From assembly GCA_017434755.1 (NCBI GenBank), contig JAFRER010000022.1, positions 28,429-92,428 of the forward strand: DNA of 64,000 nt, in the 5' to 3' direction. The DNA comes from Oscillospiraceae bacterium (GTDB taxonomy: Bacteria; Bacillota; Clostridia; Oscillospirales; Oscillospiraceae). Positions 1 to 7,694 of the stretch are shown here, one piece after another; positions within the stretch are counted from its first letter, which is position 1; every line of letters begins with the position of its first letter. The translations under genes were made by a program, and so were the position numbers. Under the pieces are notes generated by a model that saw only the letters and a program-made list of their open reading frames with translations, did no database searches and was not told the DNA's origin.

Positions 1-1
1 A

Positions 2-1348
2 AGCGGAAAGCTGAAACTGAGTCCTCTGACCTTTTCCATTGTGGAAACAGTCGAGAACCTCGTGAATATCTCACAGCCGATGATCAAGGAGAAGAACATC
101 GAATTCAGCTTTCATATCGATCAGATCGAGAAGGAGTACCTGTATACAGACCAGCTCCGTCTGAATCAGATCTATATCAACATCCTATCCAACGCCATCA
201 AGTACACGGAACCCGGCGGGCGTGTCAGCGTCGATCTGCGCGAGGAAAAAAGCGATAAATCGGACTGCATTAAGCTGACCTATTCTGTAGCCGACACGGG
301 CATCGGTATGAGTCCGGAATTCATAGCAAACATGTATCAGCCTTTCTCACGCCAGATAGACAGCCGTGTCAACAGCATTCAGGGGACTGGCCTCGGTCTG
401 GCCATTACGAAACAGATGGTCGAACTCATGGGCGGAACGATCGATTGCCAGAGCGAGCAGGGAAAAGGGACGACCTTCACGGTTGTACTGGATATCCCTG
501 TGGCCGACAGGCAGCGGGATGATATGCAGCTTGATCCCATTGACGTTCTTCTCGTCGATGACGATGAAATCATGCTTCAGACGGGTGCCGATACCCTTGC
601 GTCTCTCGGAGCCACGGTGGATCTGGCCCAAAGCGGTCTGGAAGCACTCGGCATGATTGAGCACAGGCACCTTTCCGGGAAGGATTACGGTGTGATCATT
701 GTTGACTGGAAGATGCCGGAAATAGACGGTATTGAAACGATCACCCGGATCCGCTCTGAACTGAACAATACCATCCCGGTTTTACTGATTTCCGCTTATG
801 ACTGGTCCGACATTGAGGATAAAGCGAAGGAGGCGGGCGCGAACGGCTTTGTCAGCAAACCGCTCTTCCGCTCCACGCTCTACGATAAGATCAACGATCT
901 GATCGGGAAAGAGTCCAGATCGCAGGAGCCGGAGGAGGATTATTCTGATCTGAAGGGGCTTCACATTCTTGTAGCCGAGGATAACGACATCAACTGGGAG
1001 ATCATATCTGCCATGCTCGGTATGTTCGGGATTACTGCCGACCGTGCGGAAAACGGGCGCGTGTGCGTGGATATGGTGCGCAGAGCGGCGGCCGGAAGCT
1101 ATGCGCTGGTCTTCATGGACGTGCAGATGCCGGAAATGAACGGGCTCGATGCTACCAGAGCGATCCGGAGACTGGAGGATCCCTGGGCATCTTCCATCCC
1201 GATCGTTGCCATGACGGCAGACGCTTTTTCCGAAAATGTAACGGAATGCCTGAACGCCGGAATGAACGGGCATATCGCAAAACCTGTCGATATCAAGCTG
1301 GTCATCAAAGAGATTCGAAGAATCAAGGAGGGAAAGAACAATCCATGA
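2..1348 (+). CDS. Hybrid sensor histidine kinase/response regulator, 5'-truncated by the window edge
   Basis: Membrane-associated signalling kinase of the hybrid type; only the C-terminal part is present. The frame is open from base 2, so the GTG at 41 is an internal Val and not a start. The order is: end of the HisKA/linker region; an HATPase_c domain with N-box (NILSNAIKYT), G1 (DTGIGM, near 295) and G2 (GTGLGLAI, near 385); a first receiver (about 535-900) with VDDD and phospho-acceptor Asp at 704-706; and a second receiver (about 960-1330) with AEDND and Asp at 1118-1120. Both receivers keep the late Lys (SKPL, AKPV). The stop overlaps the next gene's ATG (ATGA), so the kinase and a sugar-binding lipoprotein are translationally coupled. 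The sensor domain and any transmembrane segments lie outside the window, so the ligand cannot be read. Confidence 0.93.
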   Translation, partial: SGKLKLSPLTFSIVETVENLVNISQPMIKEKNIEFSFHIDQIEKEYLYTDQLRLNQIYINILSNAIKYTEPGGRVSVDLREEKSDKSDCIKLTYSVADTGIGMSPEFIANMYQPFSRQIDSRVNSIQGTGLGLAITKQMVELMGGTIDCQSEQGKGTTFTVVLDIPVADRQRDDMQLDPIDVLLVDDDEIMLQTGADTLASLGATVDLAQSGLEALGMIEHRHLSGKDYGVIIVDWKMPEIDGIETITRIRSELNNTIPVLLISAYDWSDIEDKAKEAGANGFVSKPLFRSTLYDKINDLIGKESRSQEPEEDYSDLKGLHILVAEDNDINWEIISAMLGMFGITADRAENGRVCVDMVRRAAAGSYALVFMDVQMPEMNGLDATRAIRRLEDPWASSIPIVAMTADAFSENVTECLNAGMNGHIAKPVDIKLVIKEIRRIKEGKNNP

Positions 1349-2634
1349 GAAAAACGATGTGTATGTTTTTAGCGGTGCTGATGATCCTGGGTCTTGCCGC
1401 ATGCGGCTCAAAAAAGCAGGAAGAGAAGGCGGAGGAGGGCTTTCGCCCGGCGTTGGACACTTCCGCAAGCTGCAAGATCAGCGTTGTCGGCAATTACAGC
1501 AACTTTGAGGCTCTGGAGGCCGAATTTGACCGTTTCAACGAGTACTATCCCAATGTGGAACTGACGTTCACGAAGGTCGACGACTATAACAATATGATCG
1601 GCACGGTCCTGGACGGAAACGAAGCTCCCGACATCTATGTCAGCAATTCCTGGATGTACGGCCGCGAGCAATACAAAGCTTCGATCGATCATGCCGAGGA
1701 TCTGTCCGATCCGGCGCTGGGTCTTGATCTGGCCTGCATCCGTCCCAACATCATGCTGAAGACGGACGACGGCACGCTCCCCATGGTCCCGGTCTTCTCC
1801 AACACCTATGGCATGCTCGTAAACAACGACCTCTTTGCCAAAGAAGGTCTGAGCATTCCCACGACCTATACGGAACTGGTTGCCGTATGTAAGGCGTTTC
1901 GTGAAAAGGGCTATGAAACCCCGATGATGGGCTTCACGAAAGAGGAGACGACATCGCTTTTCACCGTGACGAGCTATCCTTTCTTCTGCGGAACCGTGGC
2001 AAATGATGCGGAGGCCGTCGCAAAACTGAACGCTTTAGACCCCGCTGCCGGCGAGTATATGCGGCCTGCCCTTGAAAAGATCGTACAGTTCCTGAACGAC
2101 GGCTGTACGGACCCGGATGCCTGCGCAGAGATTGAAAACAACTATGAAGCGGTGATCCTTCGCTTTTTTGAAGGCGACATTCCCATGATGACTTGCACCG
2201 GAGATACCGTTTCAGGTACGAAGAAACGGGAGAGCCGTTCCGAGGCGTTTACCGCCGATCCCTTTACCTACACCTTCGTTCCTGTTCCCATAGCAGACGA
2301 CGGAGCTTATTTCCTTGATATCCCGAATCTGCAGTTTTCCGTCAACAAAGAATCTCCCGATCTGGCCATGGCCAACGAATTCATGCGCTTTCTCGTCACT
2401 TCGCGGGAGCTGAACGAGATGGCACAGAGCAAAGGTCTTTTATCCCCGACCAAAGATCTGTCCTTTAACAACATGTATGCTGCCTTTGGGAACATACCGG
2501 ACGCCCGGATCCTCTCGCCGGAAGAATTCGGTCTGACGGATGACGCTGTCCTGCAGTTCAGACGGGCGGTCTACGCGGTCTGTACAGGTGCCATGACCGT
2601 AGATGAGGCAATTGCACAATTCGGCAGTTTCTGA
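1345..2634 (+). CDS. ABC-type extracellular substrate-binding lipoprotein coupled to the sensor kinase
   Basis: A 429-residue lipoprotein of the family 1 extracellular solute-binding (sugar) proteins. The N-terminus MRKTMCMFLAVLMILGLAAC is a signal peptide ending in an LAAC lipobox, so the mature protein starts at Cys20 and is lipid-anchored outside the membrane. The body has the family pattern: a short strand followed by FNEYYPNVELTF, then DIYVSNSW, a mid-protein NTYGMLVNNDLF and a C-terminal EFMRFL segment. The start at 1345 is fixed by the ATGA overlap with the kinase stop and by the signal peptide; the frame is open further upstream but only inside the kinase gene. No permease or ATPase gene lies next to it, so it may act as a co-receptor for the kinase rather than in transport. 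That role is an inference from coupling only. Confidence 0.88.
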   Translation: MRKTMCMFLAVLMILGLAACGSKKQEEKAEEGFRPALDTSASCKISVVGNYSNFEALEAEFDRFNEYYPNVELTFTKVDDYNNMIGTVLDGNEAPDIYVSNSWMYGREQYKASIDHAEDLSDPALGLDLACIRPNIMLKTDDGTLPMVPVFSNTYGMLVNNDLFAKEGLSIPTTYTELVAVCKAFREKGYETPMMGFTKEETTSLFTVTSYPFFCGTVANDAEAVAKLNALDPAAGEYMRPALEKIVQFLNDGCTDPDACAEIENNYEAVILRFFEGDIPMMTCTGDTVSGTKKRESRSEAFTADPFTYTFVPVPIADDGAYFLDIPNLQFSVNKESPDLAMANEFMRFLVTSRELNEMAQSKGLLSPTKDLSFNNMYAAFGNIPDARILSPEEFGLTDDAVLQFRRAVYAVCTGAMTVDEAIAQFGSF

Positions 2635-2745
2635 ACAGTTATGAAAACGATTTCGGTCTGTATGAATCTCGGATGATTTATACAAACCGGTTCTGCGGCA
2701 GGCTCTTCACAGGACTGTTCGACATCCCATAAGGTGAGGAGAACG

Positions 2746-3030
2746 ATGATGAAACAGATTGAGCTTTTTTATCTCAGCGCCTGTCCCTACTGCAAAAAAG
2801 CGAAGAAAGCAATCGGCGAGCTCCTCGAGGAAACGCCTGCCTATTCGGCCATCGCCATCCGATGGATCGAAGAAAGCCTGGAGCCGGAGCTTGCCGGAAG
2901 CTATGACTACTACAACGTTCCGTCCGTCTTTTACAAAGGGAAAAAGCTCTACGAAGCAAAGCCCTTCCACGATTACGACACCATAAAGGACAGCATCCGG
3001 AAGGCTTTTGACAGCGTTCTTGCGCAATAA
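2746..3030 (+). CDS. Glutaredoxin/thioredoxin-fold small redox protein
   Basis: A 94-residue cytoplasmic protein with the thioredoxin-fold opening strand (QIELFYLSACPYCKKAKKAI), in which CPYC is the classic glutaredoxin dithiol motif at about residues 12-15. A cis-Pro context (YNVPSVFYKG) follows about 50 residues later, as expected for the fold. It probably reduces disulfides or carries thiol redox equivalents; the partner is unknown. Two adjacent ATGs (2746, 2749) follow an AGGAG at 2737-2741; a GTG at 2734 lies upstream of that site and is unlikely to be used. It sits 111 bp after the binding protein and ends at a strong shared terminator. Confidence 0.82.
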   Translation: MMKQIELFYLSACPYCKKAKKAIGELLEETPAYSAIAIRWIEESLEPELAGSYDYYNVPSVFYKGKKLYEAKPFHDYDTIKDSIRKAFDSVLAQ

Positions 3031-3045
3031 ACACTCAAAAAAACC

Positions 3046-3085
3046 AGCAGGGATCTGCCGAATCGGCAGATCCCTGCTTTTATTA
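3046..3085. terminator. Bidirectional intrinsic terminator between convergent genes
   Basis: A 15-bp perfect stem (3046-3060 with 3064-3078) closed by a 3-nt loop, flanked by an A-run on the left and TTTATTATT on the right. It can end both the redox gene (+) and the propeller lipoprotein gene (-). Confidence 0.9.
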
Positions 3086-3100
3086 TTCAGATAGAAGACT

Positions 3101-5320
3101 TCAGTTCAGATACTCCAGAAGAGCAGCCCCGAAGTTGCCGGCCGTGACATTGGGAACAAAACTGACGTTCTCCTTTGCGAGAGCGCGGATGCTCTCGTCG
3201 TCTGTCATGACGCGCTCGGCGGAATCGATGAGCTTCATGAAGGAGGCATACACATCGTCCGCAGTGACGGTGCTGCCGGCCTTGGGCGTGTAGTAATAAT
3301 CGATCAGGGCTTTGGAATTTGCCTCAAGCGCGGCCTTGTTGACCGGAAGTCTTGAACTGTTCGCCGCCTGATAATCTTCTGTCAGGAAGGTGCGGATGAA
3401 CTCCCATGCTCCGTCCTTGTTCTCGCCCTTGGCATTGATCGCATAGCCCTTGCTGATATCCAGCATGTTTCCGGAGCCTTCCTCAACAGGCAGACCGACA
3501 CAGGAGAGCGGCTTTCCGATCTGTGAATAGGCGGAAGCTATCTCAGAAGCATTATTGACCACTATTCTCGCCAGCAGCTGCTGCCCTGCATTCACACGCT
3601 CGAAGTCGTCCGCCGGGGTGGCAGGCGGCTTCAGGCCGGCAAGTGCGCTGACGCTGAGTCTGGACAGGAATGTATCACCTTTGAAAGTGGGTTCCGCGCT
3701 GAAGAAATCCACATAGTCCGGCACACATGCCAGATAGTCATTGAGTATGTCAAACTGGTTGTAATTGAGAGAGAACACGCTGGGATTGGCTCCGCCGAGC
3801 TTCTTGCGTGCATCGTTCAGGCCGACGAAGGAGATCCTGTTCTCATTCCCGACCATAGCAGACAGTCCGACATAGGTCAGCACGGAGAAGTCCGAGGCGG
3901 TATAGTAGAGCTTGCCGTCGAACTCGCAGGCTTTCAGGACGGAAGGCACAAGGTCATCCTTTGAGACCAGCTCGTCCTTCTCGAGCCAGGGATAGAGATC
4001 CTCGAAAGCGCCCGCGGCAGAAAGCTCATTGATCTGACCCTCGCTGAACTGGGCAACATAGATGACATCCGCGGCCGTTCCGGCCTTTATGTCATTCAGC
4101 AGCGTCTCAGCTGCGGCAGCGGTGTTTCCCGAGGAATTGTATACGGAGTAGTCTATGAGCTCAATCTTGAAGTTCGGGTCGATGCTGTTGAAATCGATGA
4201 TGTTGTACCAGAGGCTGTAATCGGGATCGGTCGCGGCGATGGTGAGCTTGGTCCTTGTGTCCGTTTCAGCCGCGATACGCCGGATATCGACCTTGTTCAC
4301 GGTGCAGGAATCATAGAAATACGACCAGTCGTATTTGACTGCGGTGACCGTACCGTCGTCCTTGAGTTTGATCGCCTGGAGCTCATCATACACGATGCCG
4401 CTGTTGATCCAGTTGAAGAGCTTGTCGGCTTTCTTTTCACTGATGCTGTAACCGTAGAAATCGGTCCCGCAGGTGTAGCAGAAATCATAAAAGCCCGCTC
4501 CCCTGATCAGCTCCCCGCCGTAAACGACGCCCGGTATGGAGTATTCCTCGGTCTTGCCTTCGGCAAGGGCATCTATGACGACGATCTTGTTCGCATCGGC
4601 AACATAGGCGGCTACCCTGCCGTCCTTCAGCCTGACCAGACCGTCCTCGCCCATGCCGTCGATCTTCTGCTCGCTGACTTTTTTGCCGCTGTAATCATAG
4701 AACTCGCAGCCGTTTTTGACAGCGATCACGATCGTGTCGCCGCTGCCCAGGACCGCGCCGCCCCTCATGTTCACGGATCCCACACCGTCAAGTCTGGATG
4801 AGGTGAGCATCGTGCCGTCCTCTGCGACGGTCCTGACATAGTAGGAGCTGTGATAGGTATAGGTCCCGTCGGAATTGGCGCTGTATCCCTCAACGTTTTC
4901 AAGCAGGACGAGCCTGTTGTTGGAGTCGATGTCGAGGAACACGGGCGTGCCGCTGATGCCGTTCTCCGTAGCGGGAGAATACTCTGCGAGATAGGTCGGT
5001 TCCGTGCCGGAAAACAGGCAGATCTTCGCGCTCTCGCCGTCGTCTATGGACGCATACAGGCCGTCATCCGTATAGCGGAGGACGTGGAATGTCTCACTGC
5101 CCTCATAAAGGACGGTGTCGTATATCAGGGAATAGAAGAAATCCCCGCTCAGGATCTCGTATTCATCTTCATCGCCGCCCTCCACCGGTACCACCGGCAC
5201 ATCGGAAACAGGCACATCGTTGATGATCTGAGGCTCCTCGGTCTTTTTGCCGCAGCCCGCGCTGATCAGCATGAGCAGGGCAAGCAGAAGAGCAATCATC
5301 GAAATGCTTTTTCTTTTCAT
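3101..5320 (-). CDS. Large lipoprotein: propeller-like N-terminal domain plus ABC solute-binding domain
   Basis: A 739-residue lipoprotein. The signal sequence starts at MKRKSISMIALLLALLML and ends in an SAGC lipobox; GGAGG at 5330-5334 supports the ATG at 5320. Residues about 50-380 are rich in short repeated strand motifs (GLYASIDD, NRLVLLEN, DGRVAAYV), which suggests a beta-propeller. From about residue 385 (TKLTIAATDPDYSLW) the protein switches to a family 1 solute-binding fold with DVIYVAQF, YPWLEKDEL, GKLYYTASDF and a C-terminal GAWEFIRTFL segment. Ordinary sugar-binding proteins are 400-450 residues, so the propeller is an added module. No transporter genes lie beside it. It could be a surface sensor or glycan binder that serves a remote permease. 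The propeller assignment is inference from pattern. Confidence 0.85.
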   Translation of the reverse strand: MKRKSISMIALLLALLMLISAGCGKKTEEPQIINDVPVSDVPVVPVEGGDEDEYEILSGDFFYSLIYDTVLYEGSETFHVLRYTDDGLYASIDDGESAKICLFSGTEPTYLAEYSPATENGISGTPVFLDIDSNNRLVLLENVEGYSANSDGTYTYHSSYYVRTVAEDGTMLTSSRLDGVGSVNMRGGAVLGSGDTIVIAVKNGCEFYDYSGKKVSEQKIDGMGEDGLVRLKDGRVAAYVADANKIVVIDALAEGKTEEYSIPGVVYGGELIRGAGFYDFCYTCGTDFYGYSISEKKADKLFNWINSGIVYDELQAIKLKDDGTVTAVKYDWSYFYDSCTVNKVDIRRIAAETDTRTKLTIAATDPDYSLWYNIIDFNSIDPNFKIELIDYSVYNSSGNTAAAAETLLNDIKAGTAADVIYVAQFSEGQINELSAAGAFEDLYPWLEKDELVSKDDLVPSVLKACEFDGKLYYTASDFSVLTYVGLSAMVGNENRISFVGLNDARKKLGGANPSVFSLNYNQFDILNDYLACVPDYVDFFSAEPTFKGDTFLSRLSVSALAGLKPPATPADDFERVNAGQQLLARIVVNNASEIASAYSQIGKPLSCVGLPVEEGSGNMLDISKGYAINAKGENKDGAWEFIRTFLTEDYQAANSSRLPVNKAALEANSKALIDYYYTPKAGSTVTADDVYASFMKLIDSAERVMTDDESIRALAKENVSFVPNVTAGNFGAALLEYLN

Positions 5321-5360
5321 GTATACAACCTCCAGTTTATCACCAGAACGTTCGGTATTC

Positions 5361-5816
5361 TCAGCAGCCGCAGCCGCATTCTCCGTCTCCGGAACCGCAG
5401 CCGCAGTCACATTCTCCCTCTTCGGACCCGCAGCCCCCGCAGCTTCCGCCGCAGCCGCCGCAGCCTCCTCCGCAGCTTCCGGCGCCTTCTCCGATCACGG
5501 GGAGCTGACCGGTAACGAGCATATCAGCCGCGGTATCCGCGTCTCCGCAGTATCCTGCGACCGGAACGATGCCGTAGCTGAGCAGGAGCGCCTTTGCCTC
5601 AGGGCCCATGTTCCCGCTCATTACAGCCATAATGTCCTGCTCCTTCATCAGATCGGCCATGGCCTTATGGCCGTGCCTGTCCGAGCAGTCTATGAGGACC
5701 TTTCTGCAGTCGTCGATGGTCTCGCCGTATTCATATACCGCGAACATCTCGCAATGGCCGAAATGCTCGAAGATCTCGCCGGTATCTTTATTGTAAGCAA
5801 CAGCTACTTTTACCAT
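5361..5816 (-). CDS. NifX/NifB-type dinitrogenase iron-molybdenum cofactor family protein with Cys/Gly-rich tail
   Basis: A 151-residue cytoplasmic protein. Residues 1-108 match the dinitrogenase Fe-Mo cofactor (NifX/NifB C-terminal, ribonuclease H-like) fold: the strand MVKVAVAYNKDTGEIFEHFG, the GHCEMFAVYE segment, a central AMADLMKEQDIMAVMSGNMG and GIVPVAGYCGDADTA. The last 41 residues are almost only Gly, Cys, Ser and acidic residues, with 11 cysteines in CGGC, CGGGC and CGCGC arrangements. This tail could bind metal or an Fe-S cluster. Its ATG shares one base with the stop of the upstream Mrp-type ATPase (TAATG), so the two are co-translated. No nif genes are present, so nitrogen fixation is not implied; such proteins are common in non-diazotrophic anaerobes and are thought to handle metal clusters. 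Confidence 0.88.
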   Translation of the reverse strand: MVKVAVAYNKDTGEIFEHFGHCEMFAVYEYGETIDDCRKVLIDCSDRHGHKAMADLMKEQDIMAVMSGNMGPEAKALLLSYGIVPVAGYCGDADTAADMLVTGQLPVIGEGAGSCGGGCGGCGGSCGGCGSEEGECDCGCGSGDGECGCGC

Positions 5817-6637
5817 TATATCTCCTTCTCGAGGAAATCGGCAAAGCCGGATATGACGGCTCCGTCAACGCTCTCGACCTTTCCTTCATCCACCAGCGCC
5901 GACACAGCGGGATCCACGGGGATCCTCGCAGTATGCGCGATGCCGAAACGCTCCGCGACAGCCGCGACCTTGCTCGCGCCGAAGATCTCCAGTTCCTTTC
6001 CGCACTCAGGGCACTTGAGATACGACATGTTCTCAACGATGCCGAGCACGGGGATGTTCATGAGTTTTGCCATGTTCACGGCCTTGGAGACGATCATGCC
6101 CACGAGGTCCTGCGGCGTGGAAACGATAATGATCCCGTCCACGGGGAGAGACTGAAACACCGTAAGCGGCACGTCGCCCGTGCCGGGAGGCATGTCCACG
6201 AACATGTAGTCCACATCCTGCCAGAGCACATCGGTCCAGAACTGGGTAACGGCGCCCGCGATGACAGGCCCTCTCCAGACCACCGGCTCAGTCTCGTTTT
6301 CAAGGATGAGATTGATGGACATGATCTGCATGCCCGTTTCCGTCGTGACGGGAAGGATATAATCTCCCATGCCCGTGGCATGGCCTTTGATCCCGAAGGA
6401 CCGCGGGATGGAAGGGCCGGTGATGTCCGCGTCGAGGATGGCGGTGTTATGGCCGCGGCGCTGCATCTCGGAAGCGAGCAGGCTCGTGATGAGAGACTTT
6501 CCCACACCGCCCTTGCCGCTTACGACGGCGATCACTTTTTTGACAGATGAACCCTCATGCAGGTCCTTATGAAAATCGACAGCCCTTTCGGAGCAGTTTT
6601 CGCTGCAGGTGGAGCAGTCGTGTGTACATTCGCTCAT
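5816..6637 (-). CDS. Mrp/NBP35-family P-loop ATPase (Fe-S cluster carrier)
   Basis: A 273-residue cytoplasmic ATPase of the Mrp/ApbC/NBP35 group, which holds and transfers Fe-S clusters. The N-terminus carries a Cys-rich stretch (CTHDCSTCSENC), then the deviant Walker A GKGGVGKS at about residues 40-47, switch I DADITGPS, Walker B-like DYMFVDMPPGTGD and the paired CPEC motif (YLKCPECGKE) that is the family's cluster-binding site. The frame opens at a TTG (6661) but the ATG at 6637, preceded by GGAGG, gives the normal N-terminus. It overlaps by one base the NifX-like gene downstream. A sigma-A-type promoter lies at 6712-6739. Confidence 0.92.
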   Translation of the reverse strand: MSECTHDCSTCSENCSERAVDFHKDLHEGSSVKKVIAVVSGKGGVGKSLITSLLASEMQRRGHNTAILDADITGPSIPRSFGIKGHATGMGDYILPVTTETGMQIMSINLILENETEPVVWRGPVIAGAVTQFWTDVLWQDVDYMFVDMPPGTGDVPLTVFQSLPVDGIIIVSTPQDLVGMIVSKAVNMAKLMNIPVLGIVENMSYLKCPECGKELEIFGASKVAAVAERFGIAHTARIPVDPAVSALVDEGKVESVDGAVISGFADFLEKEI

Positions 6638-6711
6638 ATCTTGATGAATCCTCCGTTCCAATAGTCACAAAAACAGCAGAAAATGATTTACATAATCTGT
6701 TGTATCTATAT

Positions 6712-6739
6712 ATTATAACTCTTTTTACGCAATAGTCAA
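6712..6739 (-). promoter_or_regulatory. Promoter of the mrp-nifX-like operon
   Basis: On the minus strand TTGACT (6739-6734), a 16-nt spacer and a perfect TATAAT (6717-6712). The -35 box overlaps the stop region of the upstream Gx-transporter gene. Confidence 0.75.
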
Positions 6740-7236
6740 AGCTTTATTTTCCGGATCGCCCTGACGAGATACATGGCCGCGACGCCCGTAAAGGCGCCCG
6801 TCAGGATGCCGGAGACGATCAGCAGCGGCAGATAGACGAGGATCCCCGGCGTTTTCACAACGAGCACGCAGACGATCATCTGTCCGAGATTGTGCGCGAC
6901 AGCGGCGATGATGCTGATCAGCCACATCCTGTTTTCCGGAACGGGTCCCTTGAGGGCGCACATGACGGCATAGGCGAGAAGCCCTCCGAAGGCGCTGAAC
7001 AGGAAGCTCGACGGGCTGCCGGCGAATACCGCCCCGAGGATGATCCTCATCAGCAGTACGAGGCCGGCCTCTTTTCTCGAAAGCAGATACATCGCCACAA
7101 GCGTGATGATATTCGCAAGCCCGAGCTTCACGCCCGGCACGGGAACGATCGGCGGGATCTGCGCTTCGATGATGAAGACGATCAACGCAGCTGCGGTGAG
7201 GACCGACATGAATGCGATACGCTTAGCTCCACGCAT
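6736..7236 (-). CDS. Gx transporter family protein (heptaprenyl diphosphate synthase component I-like)
   Basis: A 166-residue integral membrane protein with about five hydrophobic segments. It matches the Gx transporter / Hpre_diP_synt_I family in the motifs VPVPGVKLGLANIITLVAMY and LRIILGAVF-AGSPSSFLFS; despite the old name the family resembles ECF-type S components. It follows a NusG domain II protein, a pairing seen often in Clostridia near redox or flavin genes. The frame begins at a GTG (7245) that would overlap the upstream gene by 23 nt; the ATG at 7236, about eight nt behind AAGGCGG, is preferred. The substrate is unknown. Confidence 0.85.
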   Translation of the reverse strand: MRGAKRIAFMSVLTAAALIVFIIEAQIPPIVPVPGVKLGLANIITLVAMYLLSRKEAGLVLLMRIILGAVFAGSPSSFLFSAFGGLLAYAVMCALKGPVPENRMWLISIIAAVAHNLGQMIVCVLVVKTPGILVYLPLLIVSGILTGAFTGVAAMYLVRAIRKIKL

Positions 7237-7591
7237 CGGTATCACCGCCTTCTATCCAGATGATGAGCCTGTGCGGCATGCAGATGATCGGGAGGCCGGC
7301 CTCCGTCAGTCTTCCCTGAAAAACGCAGATCTTATCCGGGCAGTCCGCCGAGGAGACGGATATCGCGCCGCGCTCCACGAGGACGGTATTCCTGCCGTAT
7401 TCCGTCTCGATCTGCAGTTCGTACGGCTCTTTCACCCTTGACAGGTCAATCCGCTTATACTCCACGCCGTCGATGCTGATCACGGCGATCGTCCCCGCCG
7501 GAGCGAACAGGACAAAAGCGAACCAGACCGCGAGGCAGATGACGACCACGGCGGCAAGCAGCAGTATGATCTTTTTCGTACTCATTTTCAT
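7223..7591 (-). CDS. NusG domain II-containing membrane-anchored protein
   Basis: A 122-residue protein: an N-terminal transmembrane anchor (KKIILLLAAVVVICLAVWFA) and an extracytoplasmic NusG domain II-like beta fold with DGVEYKRIDL, the conserved SSADCPDKICVFQG Cys pair and the ending GLPIICMPHRLII. The family is usually coded beside Gx transporters, as here. The ATG at 7591 sits at the predicted transcription start, so the message may be leaderless; a second ATG (7585) follows two codons later. Upstream extension to 7696 would cross the promoter and is rejected. The role is not established; the two cysteines suggest an exported redox or metal function. Confidence 0.85.
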   Translation of the reverse strand: MKMSTKKIILLLAAVVVICLAVWFAFVLFAPAGTIAVISIDGVEYKRIDLSRVKEPYELQIETEYGRNTVLVERGAISVSSADCPDKICVFQGRLTEAGLPIICMPHRLIIWIEGGDTDAWS

Positions 7592-7597
7592 GGGCTC

Positions 7598-7626
7598 ATT
7601 GTAGTTTAGGCGCTCTTTATTGTCAA
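7598..7626 (-). promoter_or_regulatory. Promoter of the NusG-II/Gx-transporter pair
   Basis: Minus-strand TTGACA (7626-7621), 17-nt spacer, TACAAT (7603-7598). Transcription would begin near 7591, at the first ATG. Confidence 0.72.
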
Positions 7627-7649
7627 TGCTTCGAAACATGTGATATAAT
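7620..7649 (+). promoter_or_regulatory. Promoter of the FHA-SEDS operon
   Basis: TTGTCA (7620-7625), an 18-nt spacer and a perfect TATAAT (7644-7649). Its -35 box is the same DNA as the -35 box of the divergent promoter. Confidence 0.7.
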
Positions 7650-7694
7650 ATTGTGATTATATCAAAACCGCTGAAGGGAGATGTGAAAAAGAGC

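Noticed and set aside
1063-1344. Upstream extension of the binding-protein frame
   Set aside because: It lies inside the kinase gene in another frame; the signal peptide and ATGA overlap fix the start at 1345.
5361-5510. Possible CRISPR-like or tandem repeat in GC-rich DNA
   Set aside because: The repeats are the Gly/Cys codons of the NifX-like tail and have no regular spacer structure.
5361-6637. Nitrogen-fixation locus
   Set aside because: NifX-like and Mrp genes alone are common in non-diazotrophs, and no nifHDK genes are present.
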